Positions 51,185 through 60,390 of a DNA stretch of 64,000 nt are shown here, piece after piece. Positions within the stretch are counted from its first letter, which is position 1. Every line of letters starts with the position of its first letter. Both the position numbers and the translations under genes were made by a program. Under the pieces are notes generated by a model. It had not been told where the DNA came from. It saw only the letters and a list, made by a program, of their open reading frames with translations, and made no database searches. Source of the DNA: an uncultured Acetatifactor sp. (lineage in GTDB: Bacteria; Bacillota; Clostridia; Lachnospirales; Lachnospiraceae). The DNA lies in NCBI GenBank assembly GCA_910577035.1, contig CAJTKW010000007.1, forward strand, positions 1 to 64,000, in the 5' to 3' direction.

Positions 51185-52198
51185 TCACATCGTTTTCAGT
51201 TCATCCTGTATATACTGTAAGCTCAACAGCTTTTCCTTCACCTGCTCCACACTCAGCCGCCGGGCATTGTCCGAATTAAACTCTTCCAGCAATGCTTTCT
51301 CCGTGTGCCCCTTTTCAAAATACTGCTCATAATTCAGATCCCTGTTATCCGCCGGAACCCGGTAAAAATTCCCGCAGTCAAAAGCATGCAGACACTCTTC
51401 TTTGGTTAAAAGCGTCTCGTACTTCTTCTCCCCGTGGCGGATGCCAATGTAATGAATATCATTTTTATCATGAAACAGCTCCTGCACTGCCTGTGCCAGG
51501 ATACCGATGGTGCAGGCCGGCGCCTTCTGTACCATAATGTCGCCTGTATGTCCGTTCTCGAAAGCAAACATTACCAGATCCACCGCCTCATCCAGGCTCA
51601 TCAGGAAACGCGTCATTTCCGGATCAGTGACGGTAATCTGCTTTCCTGCCTTAATCTGATCAATAAAAAGCGGAATCACAGAGCCCCGGGAACACATTAC
51701 ATTCCCATACCGGGTTCCGCAGATCAGAGTTCCGTCCGTGGTTCTGGACTTAGCCACAAATACCCGCTCCATCATGGCCTTACTGATTCCCATGGCATTG
51801 ATCGGATATGCCGCCTTATCCGTAGACAGGCAGATCACCTTTTCCACACCCTCCAGTATCGCTGCCGTCAGCACATTGTCTGTTCCGATAATATTCGTCT
51901 GCACCGCTTCCATGGGAAAGAATTCACAGGAAGGCACCTGCTTCAGGGCCGCGGCGCTGAATACATAATCCACTCCCCGCATGGCGTCCTGGACGCTGCC
52001 CTTGTTTCGGACATCTCCAATGTAAAACTTGATCTTGGAATTGTTATAATGCCTGCGCATGTCGTCCTGCTTCTTCTCGTCTCTGGAGAAAATACGGATC
52101 TCCCCAATGTCCGTATTCAGGAAACGGTTCAGTACCGCATTTCCAAAAGAACCGGTTCCCCCGGTAATCATCAGTGTCTTGCCTGTAAAAATCCCCAT
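51185..52198 (-). CDS. UDP-GlcNAc 4,6-dehydratase/5-epimerase (CapE/FnlA type)
   Basis: The 337-residue extended SDR closely resembles S. aureus CapE: LMITGGTGSFGNAVLNRFL, EIRIFSRDEKKQDDMRRHYN, SAAALKQVPSCEFFPMEAV and LSTDKAAYPINAMGISKAMM. As in CapE, the usual catalytic Tyr of YxxxK is Met (MGISK). It turns UDP-GlcNAc into a 4-keto-6-deoxy-L-hexosamine, the first step to UDP-L-FucNAc or UDP-L-QuiNAc. The next step is probably done by the RmlD-like gene at 49116 and the last by the 2-epimerase at 52214. AGGGAG lies before the ATG. Confidence 0.9.
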   Translation of the reverse strand: MGIFTGKTLMITGGTGSFGNAVLNRFLNTDIGEIRIFSRDEKKQDDMRRHYNNSKIKFYIGDVRNKGSVQDAMRGVDYVFSAAALKQVPSCEFFPMEAVQTNIIGTDNVLTAAILEGVEKVICLSTDKAAYPINAMGISKAMMERVFVAKSRTTDGTLICGTRYGNVMCSRGSVIPLFIDQIKAGKQITVTDPEMTRFLMSLDEAVDLVMFAFENGHTGDIMVQKAPACTIGILAQAVQELFHDKNDIHYIGIRHGEKKYETLLTKEECLHAFDCGNFYRVPADNRDLNYEQYFEKGHTEKALLEEFNSDNARRLSVEQVKEKLLSLQYIQDELKTM

Positions 52199-52213
52199 AT
52201 CTGCTCTCCCTGC

Positions 52214-53338
52214 CTATTTTCTCCATACTTTATCATCAATAATTCTCGTATAGCTTTGAATCAGCCGTATTACGACGGAGGATACATTCTCCGGCTCATA
52301 ATCCGGAACTGTGCTGCCATAGTCTCCCTTCCGGCAAAATTTCACAGCCATTTCAACCGACTGCAGCAGGGATTCCTCCGTAATTCCCCCGATGACAAAG
52401 CACCCCCTGTCCAATGCCTCCGGGCGTTCCGTGGAGGTTCTGATACATACCGCCGGGAAATGGCTTACCGCTGCCTCTTCCGGCATGGTGCCACTGTCAG
52501 ATACTACACAGTAAGCATGCTTCATCAAAGCGCTGTAATCCGTAAAGTTAAAGGGCGGCATCTTCCGCACCAGTGCATGAAATGTAAATCCCCTCTCCGC
52601 CACAAACTTTGCACTTCTTGGATGAAGGGAATAAATTACCGGCATCCGGTAAGTCTCCGCCATAACGTTTACCCCATTCATCAGGCTGTTAAAATGCTCC
52701 TCATTGTCAATGTTTTCCTCTCTGTGGGAAGAGAGTACAATATATTGCTCCTTCTCCAGCCCTAACTGCTCCAGTACGGTACTGCGATCAATGTCTTCCT
52801 GATGTGCCAGAATTACTTCCCGCATAGGCGATCCCGTCACATAAATATGCTCCTTCCTGATTCCCTCCGCAATCAGATATCGTCTTGCATGTTCCGTATA
52901 CGGCAGATTTACATCCGATATGTGATCCACAATCCTACGGTTGGTCTCCTCCGGCAGATTCTCGTCAAAGCACCGGTTTCCCGCCTCCATATGAAAAATA
53001 GGTATTTTCAGCCGCTTTGCCGATATGGCAGTCAGTGCAGAATTGGTATCCCCCAGGATCAGCAGCGCATCCGGACGGATCTCCTGCATCAATGCATAGG
53101 ACTTTGCTATGATATTTCCTATGGTCTCGCCCAGATTTGCTCCCACGGCTTCAAGGTAATAGTCCGGCCTGCGCATTCCCAGATCCTCATAAAAAATTTC
53201 ATTCAGCCGGGCATCATAATTTTGCCCGGTATGCACAAAAACATGTTCAAAATAATCATCCGCTTTTTTTATAATCTCCGACAGACGTATCAGCTCCGGC
53301 CTTGTACCTGCGATCGTCATCAGTTTCAGTTTATTCAT
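52214..53338 (-). CDS. UDP-N-acetylhexosamine 2-epimerase (WecB/CapG/FnlC type)
   Basis: The 374-residue protein has the family blocks MTIAGTRPELIRLSEI, HTGQNYDARLNEIF, LGDTNSAL, HMEAGNRCFDENLPEETNRR, LSSHREENID and VSDSGTMPEEAAVSHFP. It epimerises C2 of a UDP-N-acetyl sugar. Next to the CapE-like enzyme (15 bp gap), it most likely makes the final L-sugar nucleotide, rather than UDP-ManNAc from UDP-GlcNAc. GAGGG lies before the ATG. Confidence 0.9.
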   Translation of the reverse strand: MNKLKLMTIAGTRPELIRLSEIIKKADDYFEHVFVHTGQNYDARLNEIFYEDLGMRRPDYYLEAVGANLGETIGNIIAKSYALMQEIRPDALLILGDTNSALTAISAKRLKIPIFHMEAGNRCFDENLPEETNRRIVDHISDVNLPYTEHARRYLIAEGIRKEHIYVTGSPMREVILAHQEDIDRSTVLEQLGLEKEQYIVLSSHREENIDNEEHFNSLMNGVNVMAETYRMPVIYSLHPRSAKFVAERGFTFHALVRKMPPFNFTDYSALMKHAYCVVSDSGTMPEEAAVSHFPAVCIRTSTERPEALDRGCFVIGGITEESLLQSVEMAVKFCRKGDYGSTVPDYEPENVSSVVIRLIQSYTRIIDDKVWRK

Positions 53339-53348
53339 GTTCTGCCCT

Positions 53349-54680
53349 CTAATCCAAAATATCCGCGTCCTGCAGCAGGATCGGTTTTCCCGTCTCCCGG
53401 TATATCGTCAGCAGGCTGCTGGAATCTCCGTAATAACCGTCCGACAATGCCATGGCCAGGTTGGGATCCGGTGTCTCGTCATAAATCCCCCAGCCTTCTT
53501 CTTTGAAATTGCTGATTCTCTGTAAAAACTCCTGCCGTAACAGAGGCGTCATGGAGTCAATCGTGTCCGTCAGCAAAGGATGAGGCCGCCACAACAGAAC
53601 CACATCATTTTGCCTTTCTCGGAAAAACTCCAGCACCTTATCTATCTTTTTCAGCATCTGCTCCGGATTCTGCAGAAAGGCTCCTATGGAAAGATTGTAG
53701 AAAATAATCTTCTTTCTGCCGCCGTCCGGCCTTATAATGCTTCTTCGCCAGCTCTCAGGCAAATCCTTTATCTCACAGGGAGTATTCCAGATCTTGTCAA
53801 ATTTTGGCGATCCTAAAGGCAGAAATTTCTTCTCTGCCGGCACGTAGCCCTTTTCCACTCCGTTACGCCGCAATACATCTGTATAGACCCTGCAATATTT
53901 TTCATAGATACGGCCCGGCTGAACCACTACTCTGTCTGCATACAGCACTCCCGGCGTATAGCATTGATGATCCGCAGGCCCGTCTTCTTCAGCGACAAAG
54001 TATGGAATATAGACAAGCATGTCGGTAGATTGTTTCAGATTCCTGGCATAGTATTCTTCCGGTACCCTGGTCACCAGATTGTTTTCATCATAAGGATTAT
54101 GGAAGAAAATAATGTCTGGTTTCCTGTCTTCCACGGAATATTTCCAGTAGGGCACTACAGGTACATAATCCGGATAACGGTTACCATGATAATGCTTCTC
54201 TCCCTGCATGCCGTTGGGCTTCACATCATAATAGGGAATCGGAACCACATAGCAGTCCACCCCTTTATCTTCATTGGCTGCCATCCACACGCTTTCCAGG
54301 GAGTCCCACATGGATACATGATATGGCAGAAATACTACTTCCAGCCTGGCCGGGATCTTCTCTTCCACATCCTTCTGAATATCTTCGACCAACTGCACCA
54401 GGCCTTGAAGCATTCTCCGCCATGCTTCTTCCTCCTCCAGTGAACAGCTGACCTGATAGAGCAGTTCACAGGCTTCCTCCAGCTTTGGCGTAACCTCGTT
54501 TTCCGTTCCTTCCCAGCTCTCCACCGTGTTGCCCACGGAAATAACCAGCTCCTGCATCTGGACAAGAAGATCAAATACTTCTTCCCTGCTGCTGATCTGT
54601 ATCAACTGCGCAATGCCTCCCAGGTTGTCCGCCAGATCATTCAAGGCCTCCTGCACCTGCGCCTTGATATGCTTCCTCAT
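53349..54680 (-). CDS. CDP-glycerol glycerophosphotransferase-like protein
   Basis: The 443-residue protein has a helical N-terminal third (about 1-115) that I do not recognise. A GT-B type region follows: VEVVFLPYHVSMWDSLESVW-like strands, then FHNPYDENN, VLYADRVVVQPGRIYEKYC, VVLLWRPHPLL and YYGDSSSLLTIYRETGKPIL. The end matches the TagF/CDP-glycerol transferase family (RPHP and SSSLL blocks). It overlaps the LicC-like gene by 4 bp. From memory, a similar CDP-glycerol-transferase-like gene lies in the C. difficile flagellin phospho-modification locus. Confidence 0.8.
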   Translation of the reverse strand: MRKHIKAQVQEALNDLADNLGGIAQLIQISSREEVFDLLVQMQELVISVGNTVESWEGTENEVTPKLEEACELLYQVSCSLEEEEAWRRMLQGLVQLVEDIQKDVEEKIPARLEVVFLPYHVSMWDSLESVWMAANEDKGVDCYVVPIPYYDVKPNGMQGEKHYHGNRYPDYVPVVPYWKYSVEDRKPDIIFFHNPYDENNLVTRVPEEYYARNLKQSTDMLVYIPYFVAEEDGPADHQCYTPGVLYADRVVVQPGRIYEKYCRVYTDVLRRNGVEKGYVPAEKKFLPLGSPKFDKIWNTPCEIKDLPESWRRSIIRPDGGRKKIIFYNLSIGAFLQNPEQMLKKIDKVLEFFRERQNDVVLLWRPHPLLTDTIDSMTPLLRQEFLQRISNFKEEGWGIYDETPDPNLAMALSDGYYGDSSSLLTIYRETGKPILLQDADILD

Positions 54681-55399
54681 ACTTCTCCTCCGCTTCTGGA
54701 AACATAATCTATGATTCTCTCATAATCATCAAAATAATCTATCTCCGCCCAGAAACGGCCACCCACATCTGCCGTATAAATCACTTCCTCCTGCTTGTCC
54801 GTAAAGGAATACAAAATATTTTCCCACCAGGCTCCATGCTGCTGACTCGCTATCAGCTCCTCCAGCCGGCTGACAAATTTAGGCAAAAAGGCCTGTCCTA
54901 TCTTTGCCATACCCACATATTCACAGCTGCGCTGCTCCACGGGAAGTCCCTTGCCGTATTTCTCAATCCGGCCGTCCAGACCGGTATAAAAGAAATAATC
55001 CCCCTCCACAGTGCGGGACTTATCAATTGCCATCACGGGGTCTCTTTCATCTGCCATGATCTGCTCCAGTATTTCCTTTGAAAAGAACACATCCGCATTC
55101 AGCACCAAAAGGTCATCGTTCATTTCCTGCCGGGCAAACCAAAAGCTTGCTATACTGTTTGTAATATTCCAAAAAGGATTAAAATAGTACTTAACAGGCC
55201 TCAGTCCCGCCAGTGCTTCCCGGATCTTCTCCTCCTTATATCCGGTACAAACCACACATTCCATTCCTTCTGCCTGCAGAAGCTCCACGGAACGGCGGAT
55301 CAGCGGCTTTCCGTCCACCGGCAGGGTTGACTTCGGAATCATCTCCACATTTCTGGCAATTCTGGTGCCTCTTCCCGCGGCCAGCAAAATCGCTTTCAT
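54677..55399 (-). CDS. LicC-like sugar-phosphate/choline-phosphate nucleotidyltransferase
   Basis: The 240-residue protein starts MKAILLAAGRGTRIARN, the nucleotide-binding signature, then KSTLPVDGKPLIRRSVELL, INSIASFWFAR-like residues in NITNSIASFWFARQEM and LLVLNADVFF with the metal Asp. The NSIASFWFA form is typical of LicC-type CTP:phosphocholine cytidylyltransferases and their relatives. It would make a CDP-activated donor for LicD (48265) or for the CDP-glycerol-transferase-like protein, whose gene overlaps it by 4 bp. The ATG at 55399 has AAGGAG upstream. Confidence 0.85.
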   Translation of the reverse strand: MKAILLAAGRGTRIARNVEMIPKSTLPVDGKPLIRRSVELLQAEGMECVVCTGYKEEKIREALAGLRPVKYYFNPFWNITNSIASFWFARQEMNDDLLVLNADVFFSKEILEQIMADERDPVMAIDKSRTVEGDYFFYTGLDGRIEKYGKGLPVEQRSCEYVGMAKIGQAFLPKFVSRLEELIASQQHGAWWENILYSFTDKQEEVIYTADVGGRFWAEIDYFDDYERIIDYVSRSGGEV

Positions 55400-55500
55400 A
55401 CCAGTTCTCCTTCCTCTTCTCTTTACAAACACTTATATTATCATACGGATTATGTATGTTACATCCATCTTATATTCGCCCTTAAACCTGATACCTGCTT

Positions 55501-55605
55501 TTATAGCTCCAACTTCTTTCCCTTATTGAAGTGAAAGCTCAGCACATAACCGTGATCTGCCTCCACCGCGATGACATCACAACTGTTTTCAGTTATATTT
55601 TGCAT
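55501..55605 (-). pseudogene. Short degenerate frame within an inverted repeat
   Basis: A 34-residue frame (CDVIAVEADHGYVLSFHFN in its middle) is preceded in frame by more open codons back to about 55647 but has no good ribosome site. The stretch is bounded by a perfect 12-bp inverted repeat, ATTGAAGTGAAA at 55525-55536 and its reverse complement at 55643-55654. The 55.4-55.66 kb gap has no other gene, so this is best read as remnant coding sequence. Confidence 0.3.
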
Positions 55606-55663
55606 CCATCCCAGGATGTGTAAAGTTTCCTGAAATCCGAATTTTCACTTCAATATTTTACCT

Positions 55664-56551
55664 CTATACCTCCCGCTCCGAAGGATTTAAAAAATATTTT
55701 TTCCGAGTGTTCAGCAGGGCCGCCAGATAGCAGAACGAGCTGTTGGACAGTATCATGGCTTCGCACTGGCTCATCAGCTGCAGGTCAATATAATTGCGCC
55801 CTTCCACGTTTCCCTCCACAAAATGTACCCTGCGGAACTTCTGAAATCCCATATCCTCCTGATTTTCCCTGCACCAGGGAATATCGTCGAAAAATACAAA
55901 CAGCTCCCATTCGTTCCCGCACGCACTGACAAAGGATCTTATCATCCGCCTGTAAATATCTGCCGGATAGGCCCAGCCCAGCTGGACGAAATCGCCCCTC
56001 CTGATATGGATGGACACGGACGGAACCTCATAAATCCTCTGCAGATGGGCTCGGTTCGCCTCGTCCTCAATCTCCGGAAGGGTAAATTCCTTTAAAAATA
56101 CTTCTTTGTATTTTTCAAACCATCCCTTGGAAATCCAATACCCGTGATAATAGACATCTCCTTCCGCGTCGTAAACCTCGGGAATGAACTTGTCACCGGG
56201 AACACAGACAATCTTGCCGGTAAAGGGATTAAAGCTCTGACAGGAATCTCCCACATCGGAAATCATATAGGTCTCAATCCCGTTTTCACACAGAATCCTG
56301 GGAACGCTTTTCCCCTCTCTGCGCTCTTCCAGTATAAAGCTCCAGACCTCGTCATCAAAGCACTGGCTGAGCATATGGGCCTGAATGCCGAAGACCTTCT
56401 CCAGCTCGTACCCGTTATGCACCGTATTTAATGCAAAGTAGGTGTCATCCAGATACATGCTTTCCCCCGGATGGGACAATTCGTAATGTCTGGCAAAAAT
56501 ATACTGGAAAGCCTGGTTGGCCAGGCCGCCGTTTAAAAACTGAATCTTCAT
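55664..56551 (-). CDS. GT11 family (alpha-1,2-fucosyltransferase-like) glycosyltransferase
   Basis: The 295-residue protein starts MKIQFLNGGLANQAFQYIFA and has SVSIHIRRGDFV, the HxRRGDF motif that binds GDP-fucose in alpha-1,2-fucosyltransferases, then LMSQCEAMILSNSSFCYLAA near the end. The overall length and blocks fit GT11. It overlaps the GT2-TPR gene by 4 bp. No GDP-fucose synthesis genes are in the window, so the donor would come from elsewhere. It may cap the flagellin glycan with fucose. Confidence 0.88.
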   Translation of the reverse strand: MKIQFLNGGLANQAFQYIFARHYELSHPGESMYLDDTYFALNTVHNGYELEKVFGIQAHMLSQCFDDEVWSFILEERREGKSVPRILCENGIETYMISDVGDSCQSFNPFTGKIVCVPGDKFIPEVYDAEGDVYYHGYWISKGWFEKYKEVFLKEFTLPEIEDEANRAHLQRIYEVPSVSIHIRRGDFVQLGWAYPADIYRRMIRSFVSACGNEWELFVFFDDIPWCRENQEDMGFQKFRRVHFVEGNVEGRNYIDLQLMSQCEAMILSNSSFCYLAALLNTRKKYFLNPSEREV

Positions 56552-58764
56552 TGCAGTTTCCCCAAAAGCTCCTTCACTTCTTCGTCATCCGGTGCGCATT
56601 GCCGTATCTGAAGGAGAATTTCCCGGGCGGTCTGATACTCCCCCTTTTCGATCTGCTGTTTTGCTTTTTTCTTAAGAACAGCAATGAGATAACGCAGCTC
56701 TACCTGCTCCTCGTCGGTACTGTGGCTCTGATTCTGTACCTGGTCCCGGTACATCCTGGCGTAAGCATCCATCACATCTCCCAGGGCCGGGCAGACTCCC
56801 AGACACTTCCTTACCGCTTCCAATGCCTTCAGGTCATCCCGCTGCTCCCGATGCCATTGCACCTTCTTCAGCCTCAAAGCCAGCTGTGCTTCCTCCGGCA
56901 GGATTTCCGGCGCCTCCTCAAATACAAATTCCCTGTAGAAAGGCTCATACAGATCCAATACCGCGTCTGCATATCGCCAGAGCATCGGTTCCATCTGCTG
57001 CAGGTCCGGGCATACCTCCTCAAAATGATGCAGATACCCCTCCATACATTTTACCGTAAACAGGTCATATCTCATGTTTCTCTGTGTTTTCCACTTGCCG
57101 ATTCTTTCATCCCACTGGCGGATGACATCGGGAGGTGCCTGCCGGCACCAGGCCTCCAGCGCCCTGCGGAAACAGTTGTAATCCGTCCGGAGCAGATAAG
57201 GCTCGCAGGATATTTCCATCCTCCCTGCCGCATCCCATACCTCCGGCCGAATATCGAATATATCCTCCGGATATTTTTCAAACAGCTTCCCCAGCAGCTC
57301 CTCCGCCTTTTCCCGGCGCTCCGCCAATGTGGAAATGGAAGGATCCTTTTCTGTCCATACGATTTTCTTCGCCAGAATATAGCTGTGCTCAAAATCCAGC
57401 TCCGCTACAAGGCGGTTCAGACGAAACAGCTTTTCCAGTTCTCCCTGCTGTTTCAGCTCTATTTCCGCCTCCAGGAACACCACCTGCATCTCCTTCATGC
57501 CTTCCTTGCGGGACACCAGAGTCTGCAGGATCTTCACCCACAGAGGATGGTAGGGTACACTGCAGCAGCCCTCCACCATACCCTTCTCCCACTGGTTCTG
57601 CCGCAAAAGCCTGGGGTCATTCATCCAGTCCAGTCGGAAAAATGCCCTTTCTGCCAAAGCATGGTCCTCCAGGCGGATAGCTGCCTCCGTACACATCAAA
57701 ATGGTTCCGTACAGGAGCTGTTCCTGAAATACTCCCTCCACCACCGCAGCGCTTCCGGCCTCCACCAGATTCCGATTGCCACCGTACTTTTCTAGATAAT
57801 CCATGTACCTTTCAAAGTACTCCCGCGTTTTCTCATAGTCCTTCAGATAACTATAAAGCCTGGCTGCCACAAGGTAGTAAAAAGCACGTGTTGGCGCCAT
57901 CACCTCTGCCTCCAGATAAGGTGTCTCCTTCAGCGCTTTCTCCACCCAGATCTTTTCTTCCTCATACTTCTTCTCCATCTCCAGAGAAATCAGAATATAA
58001 GCATAAAGAGCTCCCACATGTGAAGGTGCGTATGTGATTTTTTCCTTCGCATGACGCTTCCAGTCTTCAATTCCCTCTTTACTGACCTTTATAGTCATCT
58101 CATATTCTTCGTCACCGAAATATTCCTGGGCCAGCTGGCAGGACCATCTGGGGTCACCCGGCTGTTCTTTGATCATCTCCAGCAAAGGCTCCACATTCCG
58201 CTTGGTATGCTGTTTTCGGTGTTCCTCATCCCGATAGGCATAACCATAGTGATGAACAAAATCGGAAAAAGTCTTTTTGGGCAGCCTGAAGGGCTCCAGG
58301 TACTCATGAATCTTGCCCACAAAGACAGTACCCGGCATAAGCTCCACCATACGGGAAGGGTAGGAATCGTCGTACATCTTCCCCTGCCGGTCTCTGTAAT
58401 TTCTTACCACATAAGAAGCACAGTGATACTCTTTATATTCCCCGGTCTGGAAGAAAGAAATAATCTCCTGGGGGTTCTCAAACCATTCATCATCGTCCAG
58501 ATACATAAACCACAGGCCTTTCGCCTCCTTCAGACCCGCATTTCTGGCGGCGGCAAAGTCATTACACCATGTAAAGTCTACGATCTTATCCGCATACTTC
58601 TCCGCCAATGCCCGCTGTTCAGGACTACAGCCGGTATCTACCAGGATGACTTCAGTAGAAATAGCATTTTTGAAGTAAAGCAGAGATTCCAGACTTTTAA
58701 GCATATCTTCTTTTCCGGAAATCAGCATGGAAATGGACAATAAAATGGATGTATCATTCTTCAT
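56548..58764 (-). CDS. GT2 glycosyltransferase with long TPR tail
   Basis: The 738-residue protein has a GT2 domain at the N-terminus (about 1-230): SILLSISMLISGKEDMLKSL, VILVDTGCSPEQ, the DxD-like LWFMYLDDDEWF and TVFVGKIHEYLEPF. A long helical-repeat tail of TPR type follows, for example AARLYSYLKDYEKTREYFER and KGEYQTAREILLQIRQCAP. TPR tails in glycosyltransferases commonly hold protein acceptors. It is the first gene after the flagellins, so it is a prime candidate for the enzyme that puts the first sugar on flagellin. The ATG at 58764 has AAGGG upstream; the longer frame needs TTG. Confidence 0.85.
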   Translation of the reverse strand: MKNDTSILLSISMLISGKEDMLKSLESLLYFKNAISTEVILVDTGCSPEQRALAEKYADKIVDFTWCNDFAAARNAGLKEAKGLWFMYLDDDEWFENPQEIISFFQTGEYKEYHCASYVVRNYRDRQGKMYDDSYPSRMVELMPGTVFVGKIHEYLEPFRLPKKTFSDFVHHYGYAYRDEEHRKQHTKRNVEPLLEMIKEQPGDPRWSCQLAQEYFGDEEYEMTIKVSKEGIEDWKRHAKEKITYAPSHVGALYAYILISLEMEKKYEEEKIWVEKALKETPYLEAEVMAPTRAFYYLVAARLYSYLKDYEKTREYFERYMDYLEKYGGNRNLVEAGSAAVVEGVFQEQLLYGTILMCTEAAIRLEDHALAERAFFRLDWMNDPRLLRQNQWEKGMVEGCCSVPYHPLWVKILQTLVSRKEGMKEMQVVFLEAEIELKQQGELEKLFRLNRLVAELDFEHSYILAKKIVWTEKDPSISTLAERREKAEELLGKLFEKYPEDIFDIRPEVWDAAGRMEISCEPYLLRTDYNCFRRALEAWCRQAPPDVIRQWDERIGKWKTQRNMRYDLFTVKCMEGYLHHFEEVCPDLQQMEPMLWRYADAVLDLYEPFYREFVFEEAPEILPEEAQLALRLKKVQWHREQRDDLKALEAVRKCLGVCPALGDVMDAYARMYRDQVQNQSHSTDEEQVELRYLIAVLKKKAKQQIEKGEYQTAREILLQIRQCAPDDEEVKELLGKLQ

Positions 58765-58801
58765 AATAGGAAAACCCTTTCGATCAGAGATAAGAACCAA
58801 A

Positions 58802-58825
58802 ATCCCCGGCTAAATAGCCGGGGAT
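58802..58825 (-). terminator. Terminator after flagellin gene 1
   Basis: ATCCCCGGCTA pairs with TAGCCGGGGAT (58802-58812 with 58815-58825), and the - strand continues TTTTGG. It lies about 30 bp past the flagellin stop and separates it from the glycosyltransferase genes. Confidence 0.8.
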
Positions 58826-58856
58826 CTGGGCAATTACACTCTGTAAGTTAAAAGTA

Positions 58857-60350
58857 TTAGCCAAGTAAGGACAGAACGCCCTGGTTGGACTGATTTGCCT
58901 GTGCCAGCATTGCCTGGCCTGCCTGAGACAGAATATTGTTGTTGGAGTACTTAACCATCTCAGAAGCCATGTCTGTGTCACGAATCTGGGACTCAGCGCT
59001 GGTGGTGTTCTCAACAACGTTATCCAGGTTGTTGATGGTGTGCTCAAGTCTGTTCTGAACCGCACCCAGCTCGGAACGCTGTGCAGAAACCTTGGTGATA
59101 GCAGCCTTGATCTTCTCGATAGCATCCAATGCGTTTTCATCATTGGTTCCATCCATCTTCAGGCCGTTTACGCCAAGACCCTTAGCGCTCATGGACTTCA
59201 GGTTCAGGCTGATCTGGTTGTTGCTGGTAGCGTCAGCACCTACATGCAGGCCAACGGTAAGATCTCCTACCTTGTCACGAGCATGTGCGATTTCATTCTT
59301 ATCCAGCGTGGTTGCGTTTCCTACTGCATCGTACACCTTAGGTGCGTTTGCAAGTGAGAACACATTACCCTGCGTAGAGGACTTTCCAGCGTAAGCTACG
59401 GTAAAGTAGTTATCCAGATCATTGGCAGCAATCTTGTTGCCGTCCTTGTCGTAATATGCTGCGGATACAGACTTGCTCTCGCTAGCCGTAACCTTGGTAG
59501 CATTAAATACAACTGTGTTAGAGTAATCAGTGTTAGCAGTAGCAGTCTTTTTGTAGCCAGATACTGTAACGGTACCGAGGGTAACACCTGCCTTGTTAAA
59601 TACGGTAAATGTTGCGTTGGTACCGGTCAGGGAAGTCTGGGTAATGTCATACTTCGCTCCTGCCTCACCATTCAGGCTTGCAGCATAAGTAGGGGTTCCT
59701 GCCGTCGGTGTTGCCTTGGTGGTATCCCATACGCTGTTAGCGGTGATGCTGATACCGGAATCTCTCAGAGCCTTGAGCAGTGCGTTCTGATCTGCCATGT
59801 TCTCGCCGTTTACTGCGGATGCAGCAAAGGTAAGCTTCACGCCTGTCACTTCGTCAGCCATAAAGGTAGCGGTACCTGCAGAGGACTTATCAAAGTTCTT
59901 GTAGGAGAAAGACGTTCCCTTTGCAACACTGGAGTCACCCTTCAACAGATAGGTCTCGTTGAACTTGGTGGTCTCAGCAACACGGTCGATTTCTGTGGTC
60001 AGCTGATCGATTTCCTGCTGGATGGCTGTACGGTCAGACTCAGAGTTGGTGCCGTTAGCTGCCTTAACTGCCAGCTCGTTCATTCTCTGAAGCATGTCAT
60101 GCACTTCTGTAAGTGCACCTTCTGCTGTCTGCACTGCGGAAATACCGTCCTGAGCATTTGCGGAAGCCTGTGTCAGACCTCTGATCTGCTTTCTCATCTT
60201 CTCGGAAATTGCCAGACCTGCTGCATCGTCAGCCGCACGGTTGATCTTGTATCCGGATGAGAGCTTCTCGGTGGATTTTGCCTGGGCTGCAGAAGTCAAG
60301 CCAAGCATTCTGTTAGAGTTCATTGCAGTTAAATTGTGTTGTACTACCAT
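58857..60350 (-). CDS. Flagellin 1
   Basis: The 497-residue filament protein has a complete N-terminal D0/D1 region ([59 protein letters not shown]) and C-terminal D1/D0 ([20 protein letters not shown], ending [16 protein letters not shown]). The TLR5-contact region is present: [15 protein letters not shown] with Arg89. The middle (about 150-385) is Ser/Thr/Ala-rich and offers many sites for O-glycans. It is transcribed from its own sigma-28 promoter and followed by a terminator. The same length and most of the sequence are shared with flagellin 2. This type belongs to the Lachnospiraceae flagellin group (CBir1/Fla2-like) known as immune antigens in Crohn's disease. Confidence 0.97.
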   Translation of the reverse strand: MVVQHNLTAMNSNRMLGLTSAAQAKSTEKLSSGYKINRAADDAAGLAISEKMRKQIRGLTQASANAQDGISAVQTAEGALTEVHDMLQRMNELAVKAANGTNSESDRTAIQQEIDQLTTEIDRVAETTKFNETYLLKGDSSVAKGTSFSYKNFDKSSAGTATFMADEVTGVKLTFAASAVNGENMADQNALLKALRDSGISITANSVWDTTKATPTAGTPTYAASLNGEAGAKYDITQTSLTGTNATFTVFNKAGVTLGTVTVSGYKKTATANTDYSNTVVFNATKVTASESKSVSAAYYDKDGNKIAANDLDNYFTVAYAGKSSTQGNVFSLANAPKVYDAVGNATTLDKNEIAHARDKVGDLTVGLHVGADATSNNQISLNLKSMSAKGLGVNGLKMDGTNDENALDAIEKIKAAITKVSAQRSELGAVQNRLEHTINNLDNVVENTTSAESQIRDTDMASEMVKYSNNNILSQAGQAMLAQANQSNQGVLSLLG

Positions 60351-60376
60351 TCTATATTCCTCCTTGAATATATTTA

Positions 60377-60390
60377 CCGCATCCTTGCGG
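60377..60390 (-). promoter_or_regulatory. GGA-loop hairpin in flagellin 1 leader (candidate CsrA site)
   Basis: On the mRNA CCGCA-AGGA-TGCGG forms a perfect 5-bp stem with GGA in a four-base loop, about 27 nt before the start codon. A second GGA lies in the ribosome site AAGGAGG. Such paired sites are what CsrA binds in the B. subtilis hag leader to block translation. Confidence 0.6.

Noticed and set aside
56431..57795. 454-residue frame opposite the GT2-TPR gene
   Set aside because: Antisense shadow without motifs or ribosome site.
32382..58764. Capsule or exopolysaccharide locus
   Set aside because: No flippase, polymerase, exporter, chain-length control or initiating transferase was found, while flagellin genes are adjacent; kept only as the alternative.
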